A stretch of 35,899 nucleotides of DNA from Endozoicomonadaceae bacterium (GTDB taxonomy: Bacteria > Pseudomonadota > Gammaproteobacteria > Pseudomonadales > Endozoicomonadaceae): assembly GCA_023146365.1 (NCBI GenBank), contig JAGLCE010000025.1, positions 1 to 35,899 on the forward strand, written 5' to 3'. Below the pieces are notes generated by a model. That model saw only the letters and a list, made by a program, of their open reading frames with translations, was not told the DNA's origin and made no database searches. Positions 8,656 through 15,633 of this stretch are shown here, in pieces; within the stretch, counting starts at the first letter, position 1, and the number at the start of each line of letters is the position of its first letter. The position numbers and the translations under genes were made by a program.

Positions 8656-9145
8656 GCTGCGGGGTGCCGGAAGAAGGAAGGCAGCCTCGGTTTTATCCGA
8701 TGAGTCCAGAGGGTATCCGATATCCAATGCGGCCCGTTAATACAGCGGAGCCTTAGCCATTTAACAGGAAATGTGTTTACTACCTGCGTATCCTGAAGCG
8801 ATCGCCAAAACAACCTGCGCAAGTGGGCCATAAATGTATCAATACCCTTGGACGCTCCTATCAGAGCCACACCTGCCACGACCCGACGAACAACAGGGCT
8901 ATATCGACGACGCCCACTGTTAATGTTAATGTAGCCACAGCCACTATCGCTGCATTCGCTACGTCGGAATCCAGTGCGAGAACAGCCAACAATAAACTGT
9001 TCTTTTAAATTTCATCATTTATCAAAACCCTAAATTTCCAGCATAAGTGACACACGCTTGCCCGATAAAAACTCAATCGAATTAAAGTAGTTTAAGGCTT
9101 TTCGCAGGCGCAGCACGGGTAGGCGAGAGATACCGGCAATCAATC
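8656..9145. other. Gene-free stretch after the LysE gene
   Basis: I see no supportable gene. One minus-strand frame is open from about 9020 to 8646 but lacks an ATG. It encodes a Cys/Arg-rich segment followed by a short hydrophobic run, with no recognised family. GC content is higher here than in the flanking accessory genes, so it may be eroded older sequence. Confidence 0.4.
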
Positions 9146-9667
9146 TCATGTCAGATATATCGGCACTACACCTTTAATTGCCTGATCGCATCTAGGGCAC
9201 CGATCATCTATTGAGAGAGCGTGTTCTTGACAGTGAATTATGTGCGCTATTGCATCAGAGCCGTGCAAATAAAGCACAGAATAATCATTTGTGCAGGACT
9301 CGTAGGCGCATTGTTTTTCTTTTTTAAATGCCTCGGTTTCGGCTTCTATCTCCTCTATTGTTTGTAACTTCTCTTGATCGCCACCACCTTCCGCTAGCAT
9401 TTGTTTTTGAGTTTCACTATCCCAATCACTACGGACTCCACGCCGTGCTGTTGCTGCTGATGCTGATGCTGATGCTGATGCTGCTTCATACTCAGACCCA
9501 GTAGTGCTATCACGAAAAGCCAGCTGCATTCTCACCTGCTCATACTCGTTTTGCACTGTCCGCCGATAAAGAGACGCTATCGTGTTCTGCCGATTAACAG
9601 TCTCTCGAGCTTTTTGCCTATCAAGCTCCTGTTGCCTTTCCCGCAGAACAAGAGAGTTTCGTAACAT
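9146..9667 (-). CDS. RING-like zinc-binding protein (or C-terminal part of the upstream ORF)
   Basis: A 173-residue protein. Residues 1-50 are charged and helical, probably coiled coil (RERQQELDRQKARETVNRQ). Residues 61-73 are an Ala/Ser run from a GCTGAT triplet array. C-terminal residues 120-173 form a RING-like segment with C120, C125, H142, H145/C146, H149, C157 and C160, ending CPRCDQAIKGVVPIYLT. That ending is very like the C-termini of eukaryotic RING E3 ligases (CPxCRxxIxxxVxIYLS), but the middle ligands are non-canonical. The ATG lies two codons after the TGA that ends the 421-residue ORF and in the same frame, and its own ribosome site is poor. The two may therefore be one 596-codon gene split by a nonsense change. 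An E3-ligase-like effector role is inference. Confidence 0.65.
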   Translation of the reverse strand: MLRNSLVLRERQQELDRQKARETVNRQNTIASLYRRTVQNEYEQVRMQLAFRDSTTGSEYEAASASASASAATARRGVRSDWDSETQKQMLAEGGGDQEKLQTIEEIEAETEAFKKEKQCAYESCTNDYSVLYLHGSDAIAHIIHCQEHALSIDDRCPRCDQAIKGVVPIYLT

Positions 9668-9670
9668 ATT

Positions 9671-10936
9671 TCAGTTCAAAATTCCTTCTCGACTCAGGAA
9701 CCTAAGTTCATTGTAATTTTCAACGGTCAAATTCACAAGCAAATGAATCAGCACATATCCAGTCCGTGTCCACTCCACATTGCCACTATCTGTTTGCCTA
9801 GCGATATCGTCGACACTATCTGTTTGCCTGGCTGTATCGTCGACACTATCTGTTTGCCTGGCTGTATCGTCGACACTATCTGTTTGCCTGGCTGTATCCT
9901 CGACACTAACTGTTTGCCTGGCCGTATCCTCGACACTAACTGTTTGCCTGTCTGTATCCTCGACACTAACTGTTTGCCTGTCTGTAACACTCCTCATTAT
10001 TATTGTCTCGGAAATATCAATTATATATTGAGCTGTCTCCTCATTAGCTCCACTTGGATTGCAAGATATAAAGTCTCTGTATTTTGCACCGGTAACAATC
10101 ACAGTCATAGGCACCAACATCCTTTGATATTCTATTTGTCTGCCAACATGTATGACGTTGCTAGATATCGTATCTTCGAAAACTTTCGGTGATTCATTCA
10201 TATACAGCCTTCGCCAATAAGGTGTATTAATTTCCCGCTTTCCTGGTGGGCAATATTCAAGTCTTGTAGATATCTCGTTCATTTTTCTTCTGCCTAATTT
10301 GACTCTAGCATCATGCAGTATTCTATTTAATTGATCATGTGTCATTGGCTGAAAGTCAATAATTCTAAGTGTAGTTTCTCTGTCTGCTTTATCTATTTCA
10401 GCGTCAATTTCAATATCTGTTTTATTACAATACTGAGCTACAAGATTCAATGACCATATAGACTCTACGTTCCATTGCGGATTAACTTTCATCAGCGCAC
10501 CCTGGCCACTTCTTTGGTTGACGGAGTTAGAATCATCATTATTGCATCGATTAGCACCTGATAATGCTTGATTTGATGCTTGAGGTTGATTTGCCATTGC
10601 TCGAACATCGTGAGCAGGTGTGGCGGAAACCGTGCGGTCACTTCCTTCAATACCAGCTACATTAAAAGGAGAAACAACGGTCTCTTGCGGTGCTAATCCA
10701 CATTCTCTTGCCAAATCAATCATCTGGTTAATATAATTAACATATTGATTAGTTAATCTGTTTTCAAATCTACTTTTAATAATATTAAGCTGATTTTCAG
10801 TCATTATTTCTGTATCTAGCAAGTCTATGACGAGCTCATAATATCCTGTCCTAATCTGCGAATCAATGAATTCCTCGTTAGTCAAGTTACCTGCTGGCTG
10901 GTATCCGGATGATACACGGCTTATATTTGGAAGCAT
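9671..10936 (-). CDS. Unrecognised protein with C-terminal decapeptide repeats
   Basis: A 421-residue protein I do not recognise. The ATG has AGGA nine bases upstream. Residues about 1-95 and 150-250 look helical and each contain a similar segment (LLDTEIMTENQLNIIKSRFE and IIDFQPMTHDQLNRILHDAR), suggesting an internal duplication of a small helical domain. Residues about 260-330 look mixed alpha/beta (YQRMLVPMTVIVTGAKYRDF). Seven decapeptide repeats of the form TARQTDSVDD follow, encoded by a 30-bp minisatellite, and then a short tail (GYVLIHLLVNLTVENYN). There is no signal peptide. Downstream, after a single TGA and one more codon, the same frame continues as the RING-like ORF. The overall plan (helical pair, acidic repeats, coiled coil, RING) would suit a multidomain ubiquitin-ligase-like effector, but that is inference. 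Confidence 0.75.
   Translation of the reverse strand: MLPNISRVSSGYQPAGNLTNEEFIDSQIRTGYYELVIDLLDTEIMTENQLNIIKSRFENRLTNQYVNYINQMIDLARECGLAPQETVVSPFNVAGIEGSDRTVSATPAHDVRAMANQPQASNQALSGANRCNNDDSNSVNQRSGQGALMKVNPQWNVESIWSLNLVAQYCNKTDIEIDAEIDKADRETTLRIIDFQPMTHDQLNRILHDARVKLGRRKMNEISTRLEYCPPGKREINTPYWRRLYMNESPKVFEDTISSNVIHVGRQIEYQRMLVPMTVIVTGAKYRDFISCNPSGANEETAQYIIDISETIIMRSVTDRQTVSVEDTDRQTVSVEDTARQTVSVEDTARQTDSVDDTARQTDSVDDTARQTDSVDDIARQTDSGNVEWTRTGYVLIHLLVNLTVENYNELRFLSREGILN
9778..9987 (-). repeat. 30-bp minisatellite, seven copies
   Basis: Seven head-to-tail 30-bp units built on CTGTTTGCCTGGCTGTATCG (plus strand), each encoding one TARQTDSVDD-type decapeptide. Units differ by a few substitutions in two blocks (SVED and SVDD versions), showing stepwise expansion. 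The unit length keeps the reading frame. Confidence 0.9.
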
Positions 10937-11049
10937 AACATTTAATCCTATTAATTAATGTATATAAATCATGAGACTTTAATTAAACATATAAATTCAA
11001 TTTTGTTAACTAAATAGGCCAATAAAATAATAACACAACAGAACAAAAG

Positions 11050-11402
11050 AAACTGCAATCACATGAAATGCCTTAAATTCCATTCAACTTTTTACTGATA
11101 TTTTGAAACATAAAATGGGCGTGAGCATTGTCTAATACATGCATATCAAAATCACGAGTTAGTAGAGATACAACTGAAAGAAAAACGTCTAAAAAAACTT
11201 AACAATATACTTGCAAATCTGCAAAAAAACCATCGATGTTTCCCCAGAAAAAAGAACGAAGACCGTGTCCATGAAGATGAGGAGGAGTTGTCGACTTTGA
11301 CCAAATCCCTCAGTGTGGCATCCAGCAAAAAGGCTCTGCTAAAAAAACCTCCTCTACATACTACCTCTTATCCCTCATTGGTCTACAATGCAGTGGTTTT
11401 AA
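11050..11402 (+). pseudogene. Relic of a second RBR (RING-IBR-RING) gene, 3' part only
   Basis: The plus-strand sequence aligns codon by codon with the 3' end of the intact RBR gene at 12802-14697. The frame begins NCNHMKCLKFHSTFY, hits a TGA and a TAA, then continues ELVEIQLKEKRLKKLNNILA, and reads KKNEDRVHEDEEELSTLTK after a frame change. The relic keeps CNHMKC, the textbook RING2 active-site motif of RBR E3 ligases, whereas the intact gene reads CPYIKC. Everything upstream (RING1, IBR, N-terminal region) is missing. This is a dead paralog, and it supports the family assignment of the intact gene. Confidence 0.75.
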
Positions 11403-11502
11403 ATCATTCCATCAAACCCAGACACGAACTCTGTTAACAGGTTCTGTCTGGGTCTGGGCATTGACTTTTTCAATGATGGTGCTACTCCACTGACGGTAAG
11501 CA
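11403..11502 (+). repeat. Duplicated 3' flank of the RBR gene, including terminator hairpin
   Basis: The 100 bases after the relic's TAA match 14698-14790 nearly base for base, ending TCCACTGACGGTAAGCA in both. It includes the same CCAGAC/GTCTGG hairpin followed by a T run. With the pseudogene, the direct repeat is about 450 bp, and it brackets the glycosyltransferase-like and RBR genes. Confidence 0.8.
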
Positions 11503-11521
11503 TTCAACTTTTTACTCAAAA

Positions 11522-11830
11522 TTATCCATAATTATATTTAAAAACATAATAAATATTACCGAATAAAAAAGAACACCATGAGCATCTCTTTGGTGATTCA
11601 AGCTTACTTAGATAAGTCTTAACTAATTCCTTTTGTTGCTCATACACTTCTCTATCACTAATAGATAGATGTTTTGCATAAATTTCTTCTTTCTTTTGAG
11701 GACAAATAAGATCAGAAACTTTTAAAATATCACAATCATTGTCGAAACAATTAAAGGCTTCACTTTTGTTTTTAGCATATTCAACACATAATCTTTCCAA
11801 CCCAATCTGATAAAGATTTCTAACACCCAT
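11522..11830 (-). CDS. Small ORF, probably the frameshifted C-terminus of the glycosyltransferase-like gene
   Basis: 102 residues, unrecognised: MGVRNLYQIGLERLC, then a Cys/Asp-rich middle (CFDNDCDILKVSDLICPQKK), a helical charged segment and a tail with CSWCSFLFGNIYYVF. It begins 11 bases after the stop of the upstream gene, in another frame. Adding one base to the A6 run (T6 on the plus strand at 11846-11851) would join the two frames without a stop, through KKLIISQMGVRN. I therefore think it is the distal part of that protein, separated by a frameshift, rather than an independent gene. Confidence 0.5.
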   Translation of the reverse strand: MGVRNLYQIGLERLCVEYAKNKSEAFNCFDNDCDILKVSDLICPQKKEEIYAKHLSISDREVYEQQKELVKTYLSKLESPKRCSWCSFLFGNIYYVFKYNYG

Positions 11831-11841
11831 TTGACTAATTA

Positions 11842-12750
11842 TTAATTTTTTCTCGAATTTATAAAAGCATCAAGCAGAATATCATTAGTATTTTGATATA
11901 CACGATCAAAAGCGCACGTTTCTTTCATTCTAACAATAATTTTTACGAATTTAGGCCTATTTTTTTCTCTTGCACCGATATCATTATACGCCTTCTTTTT
12001 TTGTCTGACTATATCCTCTATTGGCTTTAATAATCTCAAATCAATATCGAATGTGGCACAATAAGGAACCATTGTACAAAGATACACTTGAACCCAGTCT
12101 TTCCGTATACTGTAGCCCATGCTTTTATCATTTTTACACTGCTTTATTTTTTCAACCAAATCTGAAGTTATAATTGTATTATAACTAATGGTCGGACAAT
12201 TAATATCAAGCAAATGGATTCCAAATTCTTTCGATAGATCATTTATTTTTTGATTGGTGTTTTCACTATGATCTTCCGAGTCAATAATAAGGTACACATT
12301 ACTAGATGGATTCAATCGATGATCTTGGATTAAATTAGCCCATAGCATGTAGTTCATTATACCCTCAGCACCAAACCATAAGCGAAATATATTATAAGTA
12401 CAAGAAGGCTTAACTGCTGAAATAGATGAATATTGAGATAATGATTTGGATACTTCCTCATCACTTTGATTAGGTCTTAACATCGAAATCTGTGGCATAC
12501 TTTCCTCCTGCATATGCTGGGTAGTACCTGAAACATCCAAGATTGACGATGAAGAAGAAGAAGACGATGAAGAAGAAGAAGACGATAAAGAATAATGAGT
12601 ACGCATAAGATATACCTTTGTTTCCGATTTAAGTAAGACATAAAAAATTGAAAAATGTTCATCTGTAACCAAAAAATATGAGATAAAAATATATGGTATC
12701 AAACAGAAAACAGAAAATGTAACTAGCTTGTTATTAATTATGTTATTCAT
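11842..12750 (-). CDS. DXD-type glycosyltransferase-like protein with membrane anchor
   Basis: 302 residues. An N-terminal hydrophobic segment (residues 9-28) could be an uncleaved anchor. A 14-Ser run at 56-69 comes from a TCx-type microsatellite. From residue 119 the layout resembles sugar-nucleotide glycosyltransferases of the DXD group (the Gly_transf_sug and clostridial-toxin type): NIFRLWFGAEG near the start of the catalytic part, NVYLIIDSED as a beta strand, and RKDWVQVYL...CATFDIDLRLLKPIEDI. In the last segment D235 and D237 form the metal- and nucleotide-binding DXD. The protein seems to stop early relative to such enzymes, and the 102-residue ORF that follows in another frame probably belongs to it. 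It is divergent from the RBR gene with 51 bases between them. Host-protein glycosylation is a plausible but unproven role. Confidence 0.6.
   Translation of the reverse strand: MNNIINNKLVTFSVFCLIPYIFISYFLVTDEHFSIFYVLLKSETKVYLMRTHYSLSSSSSSSSSSSSSSILDVSGTTQHMQEESMPQISMLRPNQSDEEVSKSLSQYSSISAVKPSCTYNIFRLWFGAEGIMNYMLWANLIQDHRLNPSSNVYLIIDSEDHSENTNQKINDLSKEFGIHLLDINCPTISYNTIITSDLVEKIKQCKNDKSMGYSIRKDWVQVYLCTMVPYCATFDIDLRLLKPIEDIVRQKKKAYNDIGAREKNRPKFVKIIVRMKETCAFDRVYQNTNDILLDAFINSRKN
12545..12586. repeat. 18-bp purine/pyrimidine microsatellite encoding poly-Ser
   Basis: Two and a third copies of GACGATGAAGAAGAAGAA on the plus strand; the minus strand encodes the 14-Ser run of the glycosyltransferase-like protein. 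A multiple-of-three unit gives length variation without frame loss. Confidence 0.75.
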
Positions 12751-12801
12751 TTTTCATATAATGACGAACATCCTATTTATTTTAATTGATAGAATACAAT
12801 T
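12751..12801. promoter_or_regulatory. Short divergent promoter region between glycosyltransferase-like and RBR genes
   Basis: Only 51 bases separate the two starts. TATAAT at 12757-12762 is a good plus-strand -10 box for the RBR gene, leaving a leader of about 33 bases. The matching -35 position (TTAATT) is weak. Promoters for both genes probably overlap here. This is read by eye only. Confidence 0.35.
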
Positions 12802-14697
12802 ATGAGCATGCAATACAAAGTAAACGGATACTCTTTCATACACACGATAAGACCTGAGCCTGTCGACGAAGAAGTCGCTAACACGTCTTGTTTTCACAGG
12901 CGTAAACCATCGGGTAATAATCGTCATTGTTTTTTAAAAACCTTAAGGAATACCCTCTCTTCCTGTTCACCGCTTGCGGAAAGAAATATAACAAAAGCAC
13001 TATGTTCAATAGAACATAACTCGTCGGATTGGTCGGAATGGGTGATGAATGACGATATAGATGAGAGAAACATCCGCCTCAATGGCTGTTATATTCCAAA
13101 CTTGAAACCCATCATTCAGTATCTTAACGCTGTTCGTAAACAAAAAGGTAAGTTACATAGTGATATAAATGTTGCCGAAAAAGATTTACCCCTATCGGCC
13201 AGAGAGATGTTCAATTCCAACTATGCAAAGGTAATAGCAGGAAAATCTAAATCGGCTTTTGAGGAGGCTATCGTTATTCATGAAGTGCTGATGTTCGAAG
13301 GCATTCATGCTATACCCTCTTATCATCCAGAGCTGGATCATATTGCCCAACATCCCCGCTCCGAAGAGTGTTCTGTTTCAGAAGAGTTACCGATCAATAC
13401 GTCACCTAGCATCGACGGCATACAACTTTTACAGATGATCGAAAAGGATGATATTAAAACTGTCTATCAACTCATTGAAGAAATAGGCCAGAAGCAATCA
13501 GGAACACCAACCTTTGACGATGATGTTACCTACATTACGAAGCAACTCAATACCCCAGAATATGACATAAGCTATTTCGTTGCACTCCTCTTGAAACATG
13601 GTCGTCAAAATGACTTTTCCTCCCGCCGCTATAAAAAGCACCTTCTCACGCACGAGGGTATATTAAAGAATCACAGCCATCCCCTTGCAACACCTAAAGA
13701 GAGCAGTAGCAATAAACCAGTGTCTCCTTTTCCGCTGGCTGATATTATCCCGTTATCACAAGGCACTCCATGTGAGATTTGTTATTATGATACCGCAACC
13801 ACCTTCAAAACCACCTGCTGTAGCAACCTCGTATGTTTGGACTGTTTCTCGAAAAACATCGAGATGCAAGATAAAATATCTCTTGAACACGGGATAAACC
13901 AACACCAGATGATAGAGTGCATAGGGTGTGAATCTCCCATTAAACTAGGCGAACACGAACAAGCATTATCTGAGACAGCCAAAAGTATTTTGTCTCACTT
14001 TCATCAACGTTATATTGCTAATTTTCACGTAACTCACTCCGATGGTATTCCCGTATTCTGTAATGATGACCAATGTAAAAAAGCGTATCTTCTCAATCAT
14101 AATACAATATATTTCCAGTGCGACAATATAGAGTATCACACTAATCAACGCGTCAGATTGCATCACTCACTTTGCCAGAATATTTGGACACCTGAGCACG
14201 AATGTCCGCAGACCAAAGAAAGGCGAGAAGAAGATTATATAGAAACAATAAAATATCTGATTAAGAATATAGATACTATTAAGCCATGCGCTGATAGGCA
14301 GAAAAAAAACTGTAAAGTTTTAATCGAAAAAATAGGAGGCTGCCCTTACATAAAATGCTCTAAATGCAGTTCATCTTTTTACTGGTGTTGTGAAACAGAC
14401 TGGTATAATCATTCTGTATTAATTTCACAAAACCAACACGAATTCGTAGAGCAACAACTGAAAAAAAAACGTTTTAGAAAACTTAACAACATACTTGCCA
14501 ATCTTCAAAAAACAACCGACGTTTCCCTTGAAAAAAAGAACGAAGACCGTGTCCATGAAGATGAGGAGGAGTTGTCGAATTTGACCAAACCCATCAGTGT
14601 GACATCCAGCAAAAAGGCTCTGTCTAAAAGAAAAGCTCCTCTACACACTACCTCTTATCCTTTCCCTAATTGGTGGTCTACATTACAGTGGTTTTAA
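12802..14697 (+). CDS. RBR (RING-IBR-RING) E3 ubiquitin ligase-like protein
   Basis: 631 residues. Residues 1-310 are of unknown fold. The RING1-like block has C324/C327 (CEIC), C339/C340, C345/C348 (LVCLDC) and C373/C376. The IBR-like block has C420, C425, C440, H446, C458, H466 and C468. RING2 runs KPC496...NC504KVLIEKIGGC514PYIKC519SKC522SSSFYWCC530. The pattern IEKxGGCxxxxCxxCxxxFxWxC is the signature of eukaryotic RBR ligases, in which the Cys after GG (here C514) carries the ubiquitin thioester. The C-terminal tail is charged (KKNEDRVHEDEEEL). Bacteria have no ubiquitin system, so a host-directed E3 activity is the natural inference. The spacing before C504 is longer than usual. A decayed paralog at 11050-11402 has the fully canonical CNHMKC. 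A hairpin terminator follows. The start could also be the ATG at 12808. Confidence 0.8.
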   Translation: MSMQYKVNGYSFIHTIRPEPVDEEVANTSCFHRRKPSGNNRHCFLKTLRNTLSSCSPLAERNITKALCSIEHNSSDWSEWVMNDDIDERNIRLNGCYIPNLKPIIQYLNAVRKQKGKLHSDINVAEKDLPLSAREMFNSNYAKVIAGKSKSAFEEAIVIHEVLMFEGIHAIPSYHPELDHIAQHPRSEECSVSEELPINTSPSIDGIQLLQMIEKDDIKTVYQLIEEIGQKQSGTPTFDDDVTYITKQLNTPEYDISYFVALLLKHGRQNDFSSRRYKKHLLTHEGILKNHSHPLATPKESSSNKPVSPFPLADIIPLSQGTPCEICYYDTATTFKTTCCSNLVCLDCFSKNIEMQDKISLEHGINQHQMIECIGCESPIKLGEHEQALSETAKSILSHFHQRYIANFHVTHSDGIPVFCNDDQCKKAYLLNHNTIYFQCDNIEYHTNQRVRLHHSLCQNIWTPEHECPQTKERREEDYIETIKYLIKNIDTIKPCADRQKKNCKVLIEKIGGCPYIKCSKCSSSFYWCCETDWYNHSVLISQNQHEFVEQQLKKKRFRKLNNILANLQKTTDVSLEKKNEDRVHEDEEELSNLTKPISVTSSKKALSKRKAPLHTTSYPFPNWWSTLQWF

Positions 14698-14711
14698 ATC
14701 ACTCCATCAAA

Positions 14712-14758
14712 CCAGACACGAACTCTGTTAACAAGCTCTGTCTGGGCATGGATTTTTT
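14712..14758 (+). terminator. Terminator after the RBR gene
   Basis: Inverted arms CCAGACA (14712-14718) and TGTCTGG (14739-14745), with a partly self-complementary loop centred on GTTAAC, then a T6 run at 14753-14758. The structure is conserved in the duplicated flank near 11.42-11.48 kb. Confidence 0.55.
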
Positions 14759-14956
14759 CGATGCTGGTGCTACTCCACTGACGGTAAGCATGGGGATTGC
14801 ACCCAACGGTTCCAAAAACAGCGAAATGAGACCTAACTTGAGCTGAATATTGAATTTCCAACCTTTTGAACCTCAAATCAAAGTCGACTGAGCCACCAAT
14901 CATCAAGAAATTGATCGGGGGTTCGTCAATAAAATCAATAACTCATGGATTCAGGA

Positions 14957-14965
14957 TGGTATAAT
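14957..14965 (+). promoter_or_regulatory. nth: Extended -10 promoter for nth
   Basis: TGGTATAAT is a perfect extended -10 element (TGn plus TATAAT) 36 bases upstream of the nth start. No convincing -35 box lies at 17 bases, as expected for extended -10 promoters. Confidence 0.5.
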
Positions 14966-15000
14966 TCCACCCATTTTTGCCAATGAATAAGGCGTTATCA

Positions 15001-15633
15001 ATGAACAAGGAAAAGCGCAGACTAATCTTTGAGCGTTTTCGCGATAACAACCCCCATCCCACCACCGAACTAGAGTATGCCTCCCCGTTCGAGCTGCTGA
15101 TTGCTGTCATCCTGTCGGCTCAGGCCACGGATGTGGGTGTCAACAAGGCTACCCGAAAGCTCTATCCGGTGGCCAATACCCCTGAGACTATCTACGCCCT
15201 CGGTGTTGATGGACTGAAGGACTACATCAAGAGCATCGGTCTGTTTAACAGCAAAGCGGAGAATGTCATCAAAACCTGCCGAATACTGATTGATCAGCAC
15301 AATAGCACGATACCTGATCATCGCGAGGCTCTGGAAGCACTGCCAGGCGTGGGCCGCAAAACCGCCAACGTAATCTTGAACACTGCGTTTGGTCAGCCAA
15401 CCATGGCCGTGGACACCCACATTTTTCGAATATCCAATCGTATCGGTATCGCACCGGGCAAGAATGTGCTTGACGTTGAAAAGCAGCTTCTCAGAGTGAC
15501 ACCCAAAGAGTTTCTGATCGATGCCCACCACTGGCTCATCCTGCATGGCCGTTATGTCTGCAAAGCCCGCAAACCCCAGTGCGGCTCTTGCCTCATTGAA
15601 GATCTCTGCGAATACAAGAATAAAACAGATTAA
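15001..15633 (+). CDS. nth: Endonuclease III (DNA glycosylase/AP lyase)
   Basis: 210 residues, almost the E. coli length (211). It excises oxidised pyrimidines and cleaves the abasic strand in base-excision repair. The helix-hairpin-helix is LPGVGRKTANV with catalytic Lys120. Asp138 lies in VDTHIFR. The [4Fe-4S] ligands are C187, C194, C197 and C203 (C-x6-C-x2-C-x5-C), all at the E. coli positions. I use the ATG at 15001 (MNKEKRR), which matches the family start and has AAGG nine bases upstream. The ATGs at 14977 and 14983 would add an unsupported extension. In many relatives nth follows the rnf genes. Here it stands alone at the junction between the effector-like island and core genes. Confidence 0.96.
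   Translation: MNKEKRRLIFERFRDNNPHPTTELEYASPFELLIAVILSAQATDVGVNKATRKLYPVANTPETIYALGVDGLKDYIKSIGLFNSKAENVIKTCRILIDQHNSTIPDHREALEALPGVGRKTANVILNTAFGQPTMAVDTHIFRISNRIGIAPGKNVLDVEKQLLRVTPKEFLIDAHHWLILHGRYVCKARKPQCGSCLIEDLCEYKNKTD

Noticed and set aside
8646..9008. ORFs on both strands between the LysE gene and the RING-like gene
   Set aside because: Neither has a recognisable domain or a good ribosome site. The minus frame lacks an ATG over most of its length, and the plus ORF is low-complexity Thr/Ala.
9778..9987. TARQT repeats as a histone H3 tail mimic
   Set aside because: H3 has ARTKQTARKS; the shared TAR/QT letters are in a different order and lack the Lys residues, so the resemblance is not meaningful.
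9778..9990. Regular 30-bp repeats resembling a CRISPR array
   Set aside because: The units are directly head to tail with no spacers and form an open reading frame encoding decapeptides; there are no cas genes nearby.
14694..14906. 70-codon minus-strand ORF after the RBR gene
   Set aside because: It overlaps the RBR terminator and the duplicated flank; it has no domain and is not preserved as a frame in the duplicate copy.
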